The translations under genes were made by a program, and so were the position numbers. A model generated the notes under the pieces. It was not told where the DNA came from, ran no database searches, and saw nothing but the letters and a program-made list of their open reading frames with translations. Below are positions 21,412 through 35,300 of a stretch of 64,000 nt of DNA, one piece after another. Each line of letters begins with the position of its first letter. The stretch's first letter is position 1. Source of the stretch: Daphnia carinata (Eukaryota > Arthropoda > Branchiopoda > Diplostraca > Daphniidae); contig NC_081340.1 of the NCBI RefSeq assembly GCF_022539665.2, positions 3,906,001-3,970,000 on the forward strand, in the 5' to 3' direction.

Positions 21412-23280
21412 ATCTTCGACGCCGATGAGCCTATTGGTCACGTTAGTTGTTCATCGGCAACGTTCATCGACACAACACGATCGGTGGCCGATCCAGGTCC
21501 ATCGTCAACAACGTGAACGTGAAAGTCTTTCGATATCGCTGCTTTCGTGTGTGATTTTCTTCGGTACGTGATCCCTTCGTGCTCGGTTGAATGTAGCCGC
21601 CCGTAGATGGCGATCGCTGGCGGTCTGGATGTGAAAATGGCACGGACCAAGTAGAACTCGGGACAACACGCGGGGACACATTAAGAAGAGGGGAAGACCG
21701 CCGTGGATTGAAGCGCGGTGCGAACGATGGCAACCGGTTCGATATGTTAGTCCATGAAACGAGCTGTCAGATTCTGACGACACACAACACAGTTGGTCGA
21801 TAAAGAGGAGGTCTGAAGCAGGAAGCAAAAGAGCATTGAAAGCGGAAGAACAGTAGGATATGCAAGTGATTCAACCTTGCAGCAATCAGCCAGCCAGAAA
21901 AATACCCCCCCAAAAAAAGAGTTGTTCCTACTCACTTGAACAAGTTCCACTTTAAACACGATTTTCTTTTACTTCCTTTGCGTTTCGTTTTGCCATCACG
22001 CAACCAAGAAAAGCCATCCGCCATTTGATTGTTCTTCATCGAGCGGAGGAGCCAAGCAAGCGCCGACCATCACAATCGGACGCAAAGGATCTTTGGAAAG
22101 CGCTTTATAGAATCCAAAGCCGAGCTGGATACAACCACAACATTGATGATCGGCACACGGTACGAAAAGAAAGAAAGATATCGGCAGGAGAAATAAAGTG
22201 AAAAGCGGCATCGCTGCAGCCGATCGTGCACTACGTCAAGCCAGAACCCCCTGACTCTTGCTGTTAGATTGCTACAGTGCACCAGTGTGTCTGCGAGAGC
22301 GAGAGTGTGTGTGTCGTGTGTCTGCGTTGGTGGAGGACAAAAAAAAAAAGGATTGCGTTTAAAACTATCTCTGAGTCAGATAAGCTTTTGACACTAGATG
22401 ACAGGACAATAACATTTCCTTTCCACTGCATTCGCCATTTGTTCTGGAAAGGTTGGGCCATTCCACACAATTTCGGGTCTGTTCACGGAGCGAGTGGCTG
22501 GCCTCCTATTGGGTCAAAAAAACAGACGCATCGGCTCACAAGTGTGTTCAACCTAGTGTTTCCACACATGGGAAAAAGTGTCAACACAGACGTTCGATCG
22601 TTACTCACCCGTTTTTCGTAATAGTCAAAACTCTGGAATCGTTTTGCAGCTGGTCCGCTTTTATTCTCGCTCTTCCCTTTTTCTGTGCGTATATGGCCTC
22701 CTATGAACGAGTTCCCACAGGAGCTATCCACTAGTTCAAAAAGGAGGTTGACATCGAAGAAAACACCTTCAAAAAAAAGAAAATGGTTGGCCAGTGCTCC
22801 GTGATAGTGTAAAAAAAAACCTTGTGTTCCAACCCATCAGTCGCAATCTACGTATGCGACGGCTAACGGACGTCTTTTGCAATAGTCCCGGGACTCTGCT
22901 TCGCGTAATAGCGAAAGTTGCATAGCAATTGGCGAGGCAAAATTGTGAAAGAAATCGGAAAAATCTATGACAGAATCTTCCATGGTTGCTGGTGTATGTA
23001 CGCCACACGCTATCGTCCGTGTCTACTGGAGTATCTTGTGTATCGACGTATTTATACAATAACGAGAAAGGGAAAAAGAGTAGACAACAACGTTCGACAA
23101 ACAACAGGAAGATCCAACATAGAAAAGTGGATAGTGCAAACAAACGTATATACTGTACCGAACTAATAATACAAGGGCACAACAACAACACAAAAAAAAA
23201 AACTTTTGCGAAATTAGACGAGTCCATGGCGAACCCACGTTCTGGAACTAGTCAGAACCATCGGTCGCGTCGCATTAGCT
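21412..23280. other. GC-richer island and likely unc-13 leader
   Basis: Between 21.4 and 22.3 kb, composition is more balanced and several minus-strand frames look protein-like but do not assemble into one model. One (21996-22211) opens with a hydrophobic leader, MPLFTLFLLPISFFLFVP, and stops after 71 codons. Another (21438-21650) reads SKDFHVHVVDDGPGSATD. A strong minus-strand GTGAGT donor lies at 21942. The part from about 22.8 kb to 23280 is probably 5' UTR of unc-13, because an in-frame TAG at 23215 is followed by the first in-frame ATG at 23281. Confidence 0.35.
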
Positions 23281-23294
23281 ATGTCTCTACTTAG
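23226..23294 (+). promoter_or_regulatory. Upstream ORF overlapping the unc-13 C2A start codon
   Basis: An ATG at 23226 opens 22 codons (MANPRSGTSQ...) in a different frame and stops 11 bases past the first base of the main ATG. If the leader is unspliced here, ribosomes using this ATG would pass the unc-13 start, so it would be expected to reduce translation of the C2A isoform. Confidence 0.45.
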
Positions 23295-23302
23295 CGTTAC
23301 GG
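23281..23302 (+). CDS. unc-13: unc-13 first coding exon of the C2A isoform (22 nt)
   Basis: ATG TCT CTA CTT AGC GTT ACG G precedes a strong GTAAGT donor. Joined in phase 1 to the exon at 32664 it reads MSLLSVTVKRAKF, which matches the start of Munc13 proteins known to begin MSLL. An in-frame TAG lies 66 bases upstream and there is no other in-frame ATG between. A 22-codon upstream ORF (23226-23294) overlaps this start in another frame. Confidence 0.88.
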
Positions 23303-26300
23303 GTAAGTTAGGCCTTCCGTGCTGTGTAATCTATTCAAGTTTGCTGTAGAGATTGTTGTGTGGGCTATCAATCTATGACCGTGCCATGACGACCACTATT
23401 TCTTTTGTTAACGACTCGGCATTATAATAATCAATCGGCACGTATACACCTAACATTAGCCGCTATCTTAATTCACGTAATTCGTGGGGGCTCAATCTTG
23501 TTATCTGTAATATTTATCGCACACCACAGATTGCGAAACTTGACATACACGTTGAGGCCCGTTTCTACTTCCGCCTTTCTCTCACCGGCATGAACGACAT
23601 TTTTTTGTTTAGTTCGTGTCATTTTCGAAATCTCTGGTGTAACATGTCACCTTTTTATTGTGTGTGTTTCTCTTTAAAAAAAAAATATCCCACCGCGTTA
23701 TGAACAGACAATATATACAGTGGCAGGTCGACGGGTGTTGGAAAGCTTGACTATACCCAAATCTATAGTATGAGGAATAACAAGCAGCCGGGTGTGCGAT
23801 CGATGATCTCCCCATACCCACCCCTCCTCGACACAATCTTATTTCGAGTCTCTCTCTCTAGCTCCGCGCCATCCGCCGTTATCGACCGTTCAATCGGCTG
23901 CCTTTGCGGCCGCCACCACTACACCATTGAGTGCAGAAAGGGCTCCCCTACCGCTGCCAGCTGTGTGCCTACGTGTATACACCCCAGCTTTTTTTTTTTG
24001 TTTTTTGTTTTCGAGTTGCCGGGATTGTCGTCCCGAGGGCTCAGAAACAATCATGGACTTTTTTTGAGTTTCTTTTGTCCTCCTTCGCTTTTCCCGATCC
24101 AGCCATCTCCTTTTCTTCCTCTTTTTTTTTCTTTTTCTTGTAGATGCCATATTACCGTTAGATTTACTTTCGTAGAGTCAGCTGATGTGTAACAGAGCTG
24201 CGTGCAAAACGAAAAAAAGTCTGAGCTAACAGGAGAGAAAAGGCAAATTGAAAAGATAATTTATAAAAAGGTCAGCCTTTTAATAGACACTTTAAATGCA
24301 TTTCCACTTAATGGATGCTTAGAAGATGAATAAAAAGGGGGAAAAGAAATCTTGTCAAGTGTTGCTGAGACTCAATGCAAAGCTCATTTGTCTATACGTG
24401 CAAAAAAGGTACTTGTGTGCTTATAATATTTAGAGTGAATATAAACTATAACTTAAGCCAACTTTAGAAAGAAAGGGCAGCCTACTAAACGCCAAAGTGG
24501 ATCTTCTTTTTCTTTTCATAGTACCCGACAACGTAGGACTTGTAGTTCTATTTACTTCTATAAAGATCTATAGTCCCTATAGATCTATATATTATACAGG
24601 GCTGTATTTCTAGGCGTAGTAAATATCGTATATATAACTCGAGCTGGGCAGCAGGAAATTCAAGAGACCGAAAAATAAGCCAAGAAAATAATAAAGAACA
24701 TAAAAAAGAGCTTCATACGTCAAATCGATAGATAAATGTGTTGACTGGGGGACCACAAAGAGCAGATCGGCCATAACCTTTCGTTCCGCATAGGGCCTGA
24801 TATTACATGTTTGATTGAATAATAAGAACAAAAAAAATATTGAGTCCGTCCTGTCTGTTCTATTCTCGACACCCGCATTTTTGTTTTCTCATTGGTCCCA
24901 TCCTTTGCAATGACGTCATATTTTATTACGTCTTCAATTCCAATCGTGGATTGCACAATCCCAGCGAAATAGCGCTACTTATTTTTCAGTGATTGAACCG
25001 CAGGGCGTTGGGTACGCGTATGAGATAAAAGAGGACGTCTCTGACCATTAGATCCTATTTATAGATATGGTACAAACTATACGAACCGGATTACATAGGC
25101 AATTTCTTCTTCACGCGTTTTTCCCATCGTCCTCCACATAGAAAAGGGGCTTCAAAACACACATAGCTATGCTACATCAATTCACTCGATTGTTTATCCC
25201 GCATTCTTGTCGTTCAAATATAATCCTTTATATTCGATGTGTAAAATAAAGAAGAAATAATAATTGCCTTATGGTGTGACCTTAAGACAGCTCGTATGTG
25301 GCGCCGACCGCCGATGATGGATTCACGCAGTCCTTTCCGCAAGAAGACTGTCCAAATATTTTCTCCTTTTTTTTTAACATGTTGCAAAAAAGGGGGGGTT
25401 TCTGAATTGATAGCTGCTCAATGCCGCCAGTTTGCCCATTCAACTCGTATATCTGCATCCTATTATGTGCATAGAAGTAAAATAATCCCAGTAGGCGACA
25501 ACCAGACGGGAACAAAAAACGAGGATGCGTCTGAATATTTTGATAGCCGTTGGGCTCGTACTTTAAATATTCAGTGGCTTCATAAACCAGTTGACGATGC
25601 CGACATGGTCTCATATGCCTTTCTTTTTGTCGTAGAATTTTGTTTTGTTGTTCATGGACGTTGTTCCCTCTGGCCAATGTCCATTGGATGCATCATTTTT
25701 TTCTCTATTTGATTATATTGTGTGGGATTTTTCTTCTTCCCCATGGCCAACGTCAGGATGACGAAAACAAAATGTTGACATAATGGAGACAGATATGTCG
25801 AACGATATCGAACAAGAAATGAACATTTTTTTTTTATTTTTGAATTTTTGGTGCTTCCTAGCTGGAAGCTTCGCTTGTTAATGTGCGTGATTATCGACCC
25901 ATATACCCACCGATATGTCTAGATGGATGGAGGGCAGTCACAGCACTAGAGTACATAATGTGGATCGAAAGTTGGCTCATCGTCCCTCTATTTATAAATA
26001 TCCACGTATCAATCATGATGGTAAATATAGACCTTATTTACCAACAATGAGTCAGACCTTTGTACTTTACACTGACCCCCAAAAATAAGAAGTCGAATAT
26101 GAATTGGGCAATTATTTATCCGCTCGTGTAAGTATAGTCGTTGAGAAGCTTGTGTCAACTTTAAGGAAAGTCGGAGGCGGAGAAAAATGCGAGATATTTT
26201 ATTCCAGAAATGAAACGGTATTGGATGTCACTATTTCAAGATCGTTCTATATACTACGTATCGATCACTTGAATTTTCATGATGGGGGACATTCGTTTTT

Positions 26301-29300
26301 GTGCTATTGTCTTTGTAACAGAGGGGGGTTCGCATACCTTTTCCCTGACGATCCGGAGAGATCCTTCTCGGGATGAACGTCTGATCTCTGGTAGACTCCA
26401 TTTCATATAACATTTCGCACGCGGATCAGATAATATGCGAACGGATTGGTTCATCATGCGAGGTTCTTCTTTCCTAATATGAAAGCTCCGATACTGCGAG
26501 GGTAGCGCACTCCACTGCGGGTCGATGAGTAGTATGGTACGCGCTGCGCGAGGTCGTGTTACGGGTCTGTTTTCCAGTTAAACCCAATTATTGAGAAGCT
26601 AAAAGGAACGACGGGATGGTAACGAGAGAGGTAGACGTATACACAGGATCCGTACAGAGACAGATTAGCCTATGCTGCAATCAATTGAGTTAAAAGGCAT
26701 ATTCAAAAACAAAGCGGATGAGCATTTGAAATTTTCAATGAATCTCTTACACTATTATTAGGAGGAAACGAATGGTATTAATCCAACGACTTTGTTCTCG
26801 GTAGTGGTAATCGGTGTTGTTAAATATGAAGCTTTTACGTGCAACAGTTCTGGTCACGTTACTGCATAATGAGGATATCTAAATTCTTAATCACTACTCT
26901 CGGAATGATGGCCATTAAATATTAGTGGGTTCACTAACTGATATGGAATGTGTTATTGCTGTACCCTCTTTAACAATATGGGCACCCAAGAATACTAAGA
27001 AGAAGATCAATCGTTTTTTAAGTGGGGCTCTATGGGAATGGAGGCACGGGAGGGGTATTGAACAACCAGGTTCGATGGACTTTGAAGGGGTTAACAATGT
27101 TCTTTATCGAAATTCGTGGTTTTTTAATTTGGAAGGCCGTTATTAGTTAGATTCCGCTATGTTATGACGTACTATTGAATTCATCCCATTGCAAGTTGGT
27201 TCTTGATTATCCTCTGGCTATGCTTCAGGGCGAAACAGATGAAACTGGCTTGCCGTTGCACCGCTCGGGAACAACAAACTGAATTCCCTGATGTTCCATC
27301 ACAAGGATATTTTATTTAGCTTTTCCGTATAAGAATCAATGTACTTAAAGAAACTTTGGAAGAAATCTTTAGAGCACTACAGTACACGATATGTTGAAGC
27401 TGGATATTTATTGGCATTCAATACAGTCGCTGCGCATTAGGAGTTACAAGTAGTGAAGATACGTTCATGATACAAGTCTTGTATGTTAAAGTGAGAATGA
27501 CAAATTGGGTCACATTTTATTTAATTATTTACGATTGGGTTACATGCCGATATGATGTAACATACTCAGCTGTTGGTGCATTCAAAGGGTTTGTTGAAAA
27601 ATTTTCGATTTCTAAGCACCCGACAAATCTAACAAACCCCGTAACAGCATTTAACAGCATGTAACCCTACTGCAACTTAAGGAAGAAAAAAAATCCCTAC
27701 AAATACTGATAATAGTTGCCGACAATATCGACGTGAAAGAATAATTTTTTCAGTCGATTGAGAAATCATTTACTGTAACTACTAAATTTGAATTCATTCC
27801 CAAAATGGCACAATAAATAGCTAATGATGTTCATTTACTACAATTGAACTGCTGCAAACAGGTGATCGTCTAACTGTAAATTTGGCTTCGTAGATGTAAC
27901 GTTTGCTAATAGTACCGCTTGGGACATGTATTTAACTCTCCATTCAGCCAATTGTTTGGACTTTGACAACTTCTGCTTGATGCTGATCTCCCGTTAATTC
28001 GAATTTCCCGCTGATACTCGTTATTTCGCTGAACGGATTTATTTCAAAATCAAATTGCATTTTGTGCTTACGGCTGCGTGAGTGATGAAGATGCGCGAAG
28101 CGCAACATGTGGAAAGCCAAACAAGAATGTCGGGACATGTACATTAGGTCTAATGAACCAGTGATGACTTACTGACAACATTAATGCTCTCCAGTAAACA
28201 ACACAAAATAACCTTTAGTTCACCGTTATCTCATTTAGAACTATTCTTTAAATGTTGACGTCAATTTCTTGTGGTGCTTGCCCATTATATCGAATTAATT
28301 TCAACTTAACAAGTGGCTGCAATTCTCGTCTTCCCAGGGCGTGGCAAACCCAACTTCTTCCCTTATGATTCTGACACGCAATTTCGGTGGCATTGCAAAC
28401 GACTGCGTTAGTTCAATTTCAAACAAACGTTACGTACAGAATCTGAAGTTTCGTCAGTTTTTTTTTTTTGAAAACTTCATTATCTGGTTATTTCATCGCC
28501 TTCTAGTTAAATGCAAGAGAAGCTACATGTTTTATTTTCCTGCTTTGTTTCGTGATTTGGGAGTTGCACCCAACGACCCACGAGCCCTTGCGGGAATAGA
28601 CGACCGCACCCGTTTCTGCCATTCCGCACATTCTCACTTTGAAATCACGAAAGTTCTGCCGGAGGTTGAACACGTATACGCAATCTGATTAGCCACATCG
28701 CTTCATTCGAAATCCTGTACACGAATAAAGGACCGACGGATACAACAGAAACACGACGAAAACTTTCTCGTTCTGTTTCAGCTGCGTCCACATCATTTGA
28801 AGTGCAGGTCGGCCTCGTTTGCCCGTCAAATATATTTCACCCTGGAAAAAGGGCGTGCCGGTAGGGATTAAAATGTTCCATTAATCCGCATTCCGCTCGT
28901 TGAAGGAAATAATAAAAATCAGAGGACATCCTTTCCTCATTCCGTTCACGGAGGAAAAGCGCTTGCATCCACGCACACTTTTCCTCCCACTCGCAGTACC
29001 GGCGATGATGTTGACGGCCACCAATCTCTAAATACTTTCTTACTTCCTTCCTCAAAATCTTGGCAGCACTTACCATCGAAGATGGATCTTCTTTCCCCAT
29101 TAGTTCCCTCCGCCCTCGTTAAAATTGTATTTTAAATCCCATGGATTGATATCATCCCTCCACCATTTTCTTTTCGAAATGAGGTTCCATAAAAGGGTCG
29201 ATTGCGAATATTCAGTTGCTACGCTAAACGTCTGAAGCGGAAAAACCTAAAAAGAAATGGCAAAAGAAAAAAATTCATAAATATTAAATAAATACAAGGC

Positions 29301-32300
29301 CATGCAACGCGGTTAGCACAAGATTCGTCAATGTCGAACAACTGATATGAAAAAGTCTTTTCCGCTAATATAAAAGAGACGACCGTGAGAAAGACGGACG
29401 TAAAAGATAAACAAGGGCAACGGCAGAGCTAACGGGATGACACTGTCGAGTTGCCGAAATAATTTATTGATGGGGAAAAGGAATGGGAAAACATTTGTTG
29501 ACAAAACGGAACTTTGTACGACACAGCAGGAAGCCACTGGAAATGTTTGATAGGCACACAAGTTGTCCTTGCTACTAGAGAAATTGGGTTACGTTCGATC
29601 AGTCCTTACGTCATTCTAGCTCTGTAATAGGAATTGAATTAAATAATTGACCTCATTTGTGCGATGAATTCAGTCTGATGGCTTTGCAGACTGCAGCAGC
29701 TTTCTATTATGTGCAGCTATCAGACGGACTAATGCGGATTCATCAGAACTGCTAAAGAAAGTGTGAGATCCCAATATTAAAGAACAAGTGCAAAAAAAGA
29801 AGAACGCTTTTGATGCATTAAAATCGCGAAAAGCAACGGATAAATGTGTCTGGCAGAACGTAGGATCAAAAAGAAGAAAACCACAAAGCGGCCCTTTTGC
29901 GTTATACGAAAAAAATAAATATGGAAATCAAAGGAAATCGACAATCTTTAGCACGCATTAGCGACGCGAGTACGTGGGCTCTAAACATCCAACAGGATAG
30001 AGAAAGGGATATTAGAAGAAAGAGGAAATCTCTATGTCAATAAAATGCGTCAGAAGAATTTCAGACGTGCGCCGTAGGGTTTGTCTCCGCGGTAAATTGC
30101 GCGGGCAACCAACAGGGTACCGCGTGCATCGCGTCTTCCTTGGCAACACAACTGAACCATGCCACGCATTAAAAAAAAAAACGTTTTTGCAAAGTTATCT
30201 TCCTACACAGAGCATCAATTTCTTACCCAGTTTTAGCGATGAAAATCGCGTTCGGGGGAACTGAATGTTTTCGGCAGCATTCAATTTAAATTGGTTGGTG
30301 CGTACTTCCCGTTTGTCACAGCATCCGCCAATGTATTCAGCTACATCCTGTTGGGGCAGTTATAGTGGCTCTTTATGCTGCTGCTTTTAGATCTATTATG
30401 TAAACGTATAACAACCTTTTGTATCCTTTATGCACAGCGAAGCTGTTGACAACATGCCTCGCATACAAAATGGTGGGCTTTCCTTGTGGGTGGGCCATCC
30501 CACACACCACCTACTGCAATCGATATTCCTGACGATTAAAGGCTAGTCTTTTTAGTTGGTTACCTTGGTCCTTTTATGGCGTTACTATTCTCGTTAGTGC
30601 CGTGACAATTCTTCATCGTCCTATTATCACGTTTGATAACCGTTTCTCTGGAAAATGCGAGTCAACTGTGTTTTCAGGGGTACAGGAAAAAGAAAAATGG
30701 AGGGCGAAGGGGACGACATGCTCGCAATCTTTTAGTTATATATAGTTATATATATAGTTTCTGCAATATTTCTTAATTTGTGCAACGACAAGTAACGTTG
30801 TAGGTCGTAAGGAAGATGAGTCACGTCTAAGCAGTTGGTCGTTGTAGCAAGTGAAACGGCGCCAAACTGACACCAATCGATGCCAGATTTTTTATTTCTT
30901 ATTAAAATGATTTTAAAATTTCACAAAAACGTATTTTATTAATATTAATAATAGATTAAATATTCCTAAAAATATTTATTGACGAAAATGGTGATATAAT
31001 TAATCAATGGTGTCAATAAAAAAATGAAATCATAAATGATCAAACTTGGCACACACTAAGACGAAACAACCCTTCCCCCGTAAGGCCTACCACCGGATGT
31101 AGCCATTAGCCTTTGGACCTCGCTGAACTGTAGTCGTTAGGCACAAGAAGCCAACATGGCAGCCAAAGTTTTCATAGTAAAACTAGTGACTCCGTTGGAG
31201 ACACATAGTGACAAAACGTTCTCAGCAAGTCGAAAGTACTCTATGTCGTGATTGAAAAGTTGGTGATCATACACCTTATTCCGTCTAGAATTTGCTGTGC
31301 GTCTTCTAGGCGAAACAAAACTTGGTAACTGAAATGATTATTATATGATTGTATCTATGGTATCGTGTCGTATGCAAAATGAACTGTTTTATGTTATGTA
31401 ACTTATCCAATTTGTGGAACTTGTGAACGACGTGGTCGTTGTGCCAAGTACGGTGTTGAAACCACCTCAACAAAATTTTTTTTCCTGTAACACACAAAGC
31501 CGAGCTAAGGCGCCATTGACCACGCGTTTATGGCGCCAATGCTCGGCTTCCAATTTCTTTTCTGTACGTTTAAGATTTTTTCAACCCTTTATTTTGCTCT
31601 AGTAGAATTATTACTCGTAGCGTGTCATGCTGTACTTCGTTACTAAATATGAATTTGGCACAATTACCGTCCTTTACAAAGAAACTGCAGTAAAAAATGT
31701 TAATTTGAGACCCTAGTCTTTTTGCAGACAATGAGTTTGCTGTTTTGTGTGATTCGAAACTGGAGTCAATTTTAATACTCGTTTAACCTTCACATTTCAG
31801 AGTTTTAAAGTTGAGATGATCCTTGTCGAGAATAATTAGATAAATTTCCACCATAAATTTCATCTCGGCTAAATTGCGTACCATTCCCCCTAGTGTACCC
31901 TAAATGGCATTAGCCATTTGCCTCAAGTGAAAACAAGTGGTTTTAGCAATCGACTCAGGTTAGAAAATCCCTGTTACTTTTTGTCGGATGTGTATCGTGT
32001 TTAATTATTCTAGGGCAAATTCTTCGTTTGATTTACTGATGGTACGGGGCTCTATAATTTTATTTGAGTACCTTGCCATCCGTGGACTTGTATTCAAAGC
32101 GCCACAGATTTTAAATTTACGTTGAAGATTTGTTCATGATTTTTCTGAAACTTCCTCCAGAGTTTTTTATAGTCAATTGTTGGCATCATAATAGGCGCCA
32201 TTACTGCATTGTTTAATATTTTGCAATATAGTCTCACCCTTTCACTGCTTTTGCGTTATTATAGACAGTTGTAAAATAATCCTGGATGTAATTAGGCTTG

Positions 32301-35300
32301 CAGTCTCACAGGACTGCAACAAAAGATGGTAGCATAATGTTAAAAGGTCAAAAGCAAACAATACAAACTTGTTGTGCGTTCAGTTTCTCCCCCAAATCTC
32401 TCGAAGACGTTTGACCTTTTATTTCTAATAGGCATGTTGCAGCCTTTTAGCAAAAACACTTGTAATTTTCTATTATTCAAAGAATCGTTGGAGCTTACGT
32501 ACTTAAAATAAGTACGTTCGTCATTTGATTGAATAAAGTTTCTCGAATTTTCTTGCATCATCCAATCCGCCGTTTTCATCAGTGTTGCTAAGCAGTGATG
32601 TGTTATGTTGATGTCTGTGCTTACATGTAACCAATTTTTAATGTAATTTTTTTTCTTTTACAGTGAAACGGGCCAAGTTCGCGGGACCAAGTGGTAAGTC
32701 TTATCAGCACGTTTCTTTTTTTTGTGTGTGTTTGTCTGTTTTCGATGTCGTCTATCGGATGTGTGTCCTTGTTTTTTTGGCTTTTCTTTTCACGCGTGGT
32801 CCATCATTCATGGTAACAGAGGAAACTACACCCCCATCATGACGGCTTGATTCGGTTTAATTTCCGCTCTCCTACGCGTCCACTAAACAAAAAAGAATTC
32901 CATTGATGTCAGAAATAAGCCCTTCCAAAAATAAAAGTAAATGCACATCGTTGGCTGATTAGTCTGTTTCGAATGCCACCTCCTTTATTTAATCCACATC
33001 TATTGCCAGCTGTTTGGCGCTGATAGCGAGTTGGTAGTGCGCGCGTTTGGTATAATTTCCCTCCTCCGCTTTGGTGCGTACAAATAAAACGGCTGCAAAA
33101 CAGTAAACGGCATTGCGTCAACAAGCTTATCGATCTGCTTCAATGTCAGCAAGGAACGCCACTCCTCCTTTGGACGTGCTCTTTATATTCTTGAGTCGCA
33201 TCAGCACAACGACGATTTGCAATTGACTTATTTCGGGGCATTTTTTTTTTTAGTTTTTGTCGTCCTCTACGAACTGTTCTTGACTGTAGCAGCACTTGTG
33301 GGAAGGGACCTAGATGTATTTTTTTTTAATTTTTTTTTTTTTTCAAAATGCAGTCGCTGACTTTTCTTCTCCGGCAAAAACAATTACCAGAGGAGAGAGG
33401 ACTTGTTTCATTTCCCTGCGTTCGTTCTCTTTTTTTCCTCCAACATTTGGCGTTTGATCTTTTGTCATATATATTAAAGAGCCTTTCAGCATGGTTGCTC
33501 AAAGCAATATGGCTGTATACATAGAGACGTTTGGACGTTTCATCAAGGTAAAAGCAGTGCGTTTTCTGAAGGGAACACGTCTCTGTTGAAAGGTCAGGGA
33601 GAACAGTTCCTTGGCCGTGTCCTCCCTATTACCTTTTGCAGCAAACAAGTAAGGGAAATTGAATCGCAGATGGGAGAAGCCATAGTATATTGTTCTGTTG
33701 TTGATTGTCTGCTCATGATGGCGCTGACGATAGTCTGTTTATTTTGTCAACCGTTGCTGAGTTTTCATGACTCATTGTTTGTTTTTTTTCAAAAATTTTT
33801 ATTTCTTATTCAATTGATTTTGCAGCCAACCAGCTCAACACGTACGTCACTCTCCAGTTGCAAAATGTCAAGTCCACCACGATCACCGTCAAGGGGGCCA
33901 ATCCAGCTTGGGAACAAGACTTTCTATTGTAAGTCCTTTTTCAAATTATTATCCTATCAAAGATGAGAAAGCTGCATGATACAGGTGACGCACGTGTCCC
34001 GAAGTAGGTCGGTAATTCTGTTCGCATTACACACAATGATCTGGAACATCTCAATTGATTGGCGTTGTATTTTGCGCGTGTCACGAAAATGCACAATTGG
34101 GGTGGAGTGGGGGGACGATTGGGATTAAGTGCAGTCGCCCTAAAAAAAACAAAAGTGAATTGTTTTTTACGTATGGTCTAGCTCCATAAATTTATGAGTG
34201 ACTATGTCGATATTGGCGGGGGTGACAACTGACGTCATGATGGTTTTTGTTGTGGGCTGTATGTGCCCATTGGCTTATGCTCGAAAATCGTCGTTGTATG
34301 AATGTGGGTCAGCACTTCAGAGGAATTTTTTTTCGCATGCATTGATGTCGACAACTTATCGCTTGTATTGCGGTACAAAGGCTTTTTGACTTTATCGGCT
34401 TAGATTTTCTCTTGGCGCAGCTTTCTGCGTCATTTTGACGACGTGCCATTAAATTATCAGTAAAAATCGATTTCTTTTTATTTGAATTCTTTAACATACA
34501 TTGAATTACGTATAGTTATCTGTTTGATTGAATTGTCTTGCGTCTGCGTGATGAAGCGATTGACCGTGATCATTCATCTGTCCAATAACGTGATGTGTCG
34601 ATGACACTATGGCCTTGCGGCATGATGCATCGCTACCGACGCCATCTAGCATTGCGTGTCACGTAGATTTGCCTTTTTCGCTGCTGAGGACGATAGTGAA
34701 GCGTGTTATTGTGGACGCGCGAGTATGTAGAGAAAAATAGGGGCACCAAAAATCGCGTTTTTACATAGAACACTGACTTGGCATTGCGCAATCGCTACAA
34801 ACGTTTGGTAAAAAAAAAAATCGAGACGAGAGTGAACGAATCAGACAAATGCAGACTTGGGTAGAGGAAATATATGTAGGTCAGAGTAAAAAGAAATGCC
34901 GTTGTAATCAGGGGAATCTTTTCTGCACATGTAATAAAGGCCGCCAACTTATCAGCGCGTGTGATCGGGACAAGGTCTCGAACGCGTTGAAGATAAAAAA
35001 AAAAAAAAAAAAAAAAAAAATAGGACGATGTCGAAAGAAAACAGAGTATTTGTAGTGCAAAAGAGCAAACAAAACACAACCAGTGGGGCCGGAACTGTTG
35101 GCAAAGAATCACAAACACATCACATACGCGAAAAAGAAATCAAAGGAAAAAGCGGAACGATCGATTTGGAAAGTGCTGAGTGCTGGTCGAGTGAGCTGGG
35201 AAGTGACGCACGTCTACACCCCAAAGCACTCGAACAACATGTTAGATACACAACCGGTATTATAGTACATGTTCCTGTTTAACCTCGAGGCAAATTCGCG

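Noticed and set aside
25282-25712. Opposing open frames of about 130 codons in unc-13 intron 1
   Set aside because: Both strands are open over the same bases, with no splice sites, start context or recognisable motif; likely chance.
28341-29100. Open frames of 115 (plus) and 87 (minus) codons in unc-13 intron 1
   Set aside because: Part of the composition is protein-like, but no homology, start context or exon phase supports a gene.
32611-32625. ATGTCTGTGCTTACAT just upstream of unc-13 exon 2 as its start
   Set aside because: The intron would be only 38 bases and the protein two residues short; the exon at 23281 gives the exact expected MSLL start.
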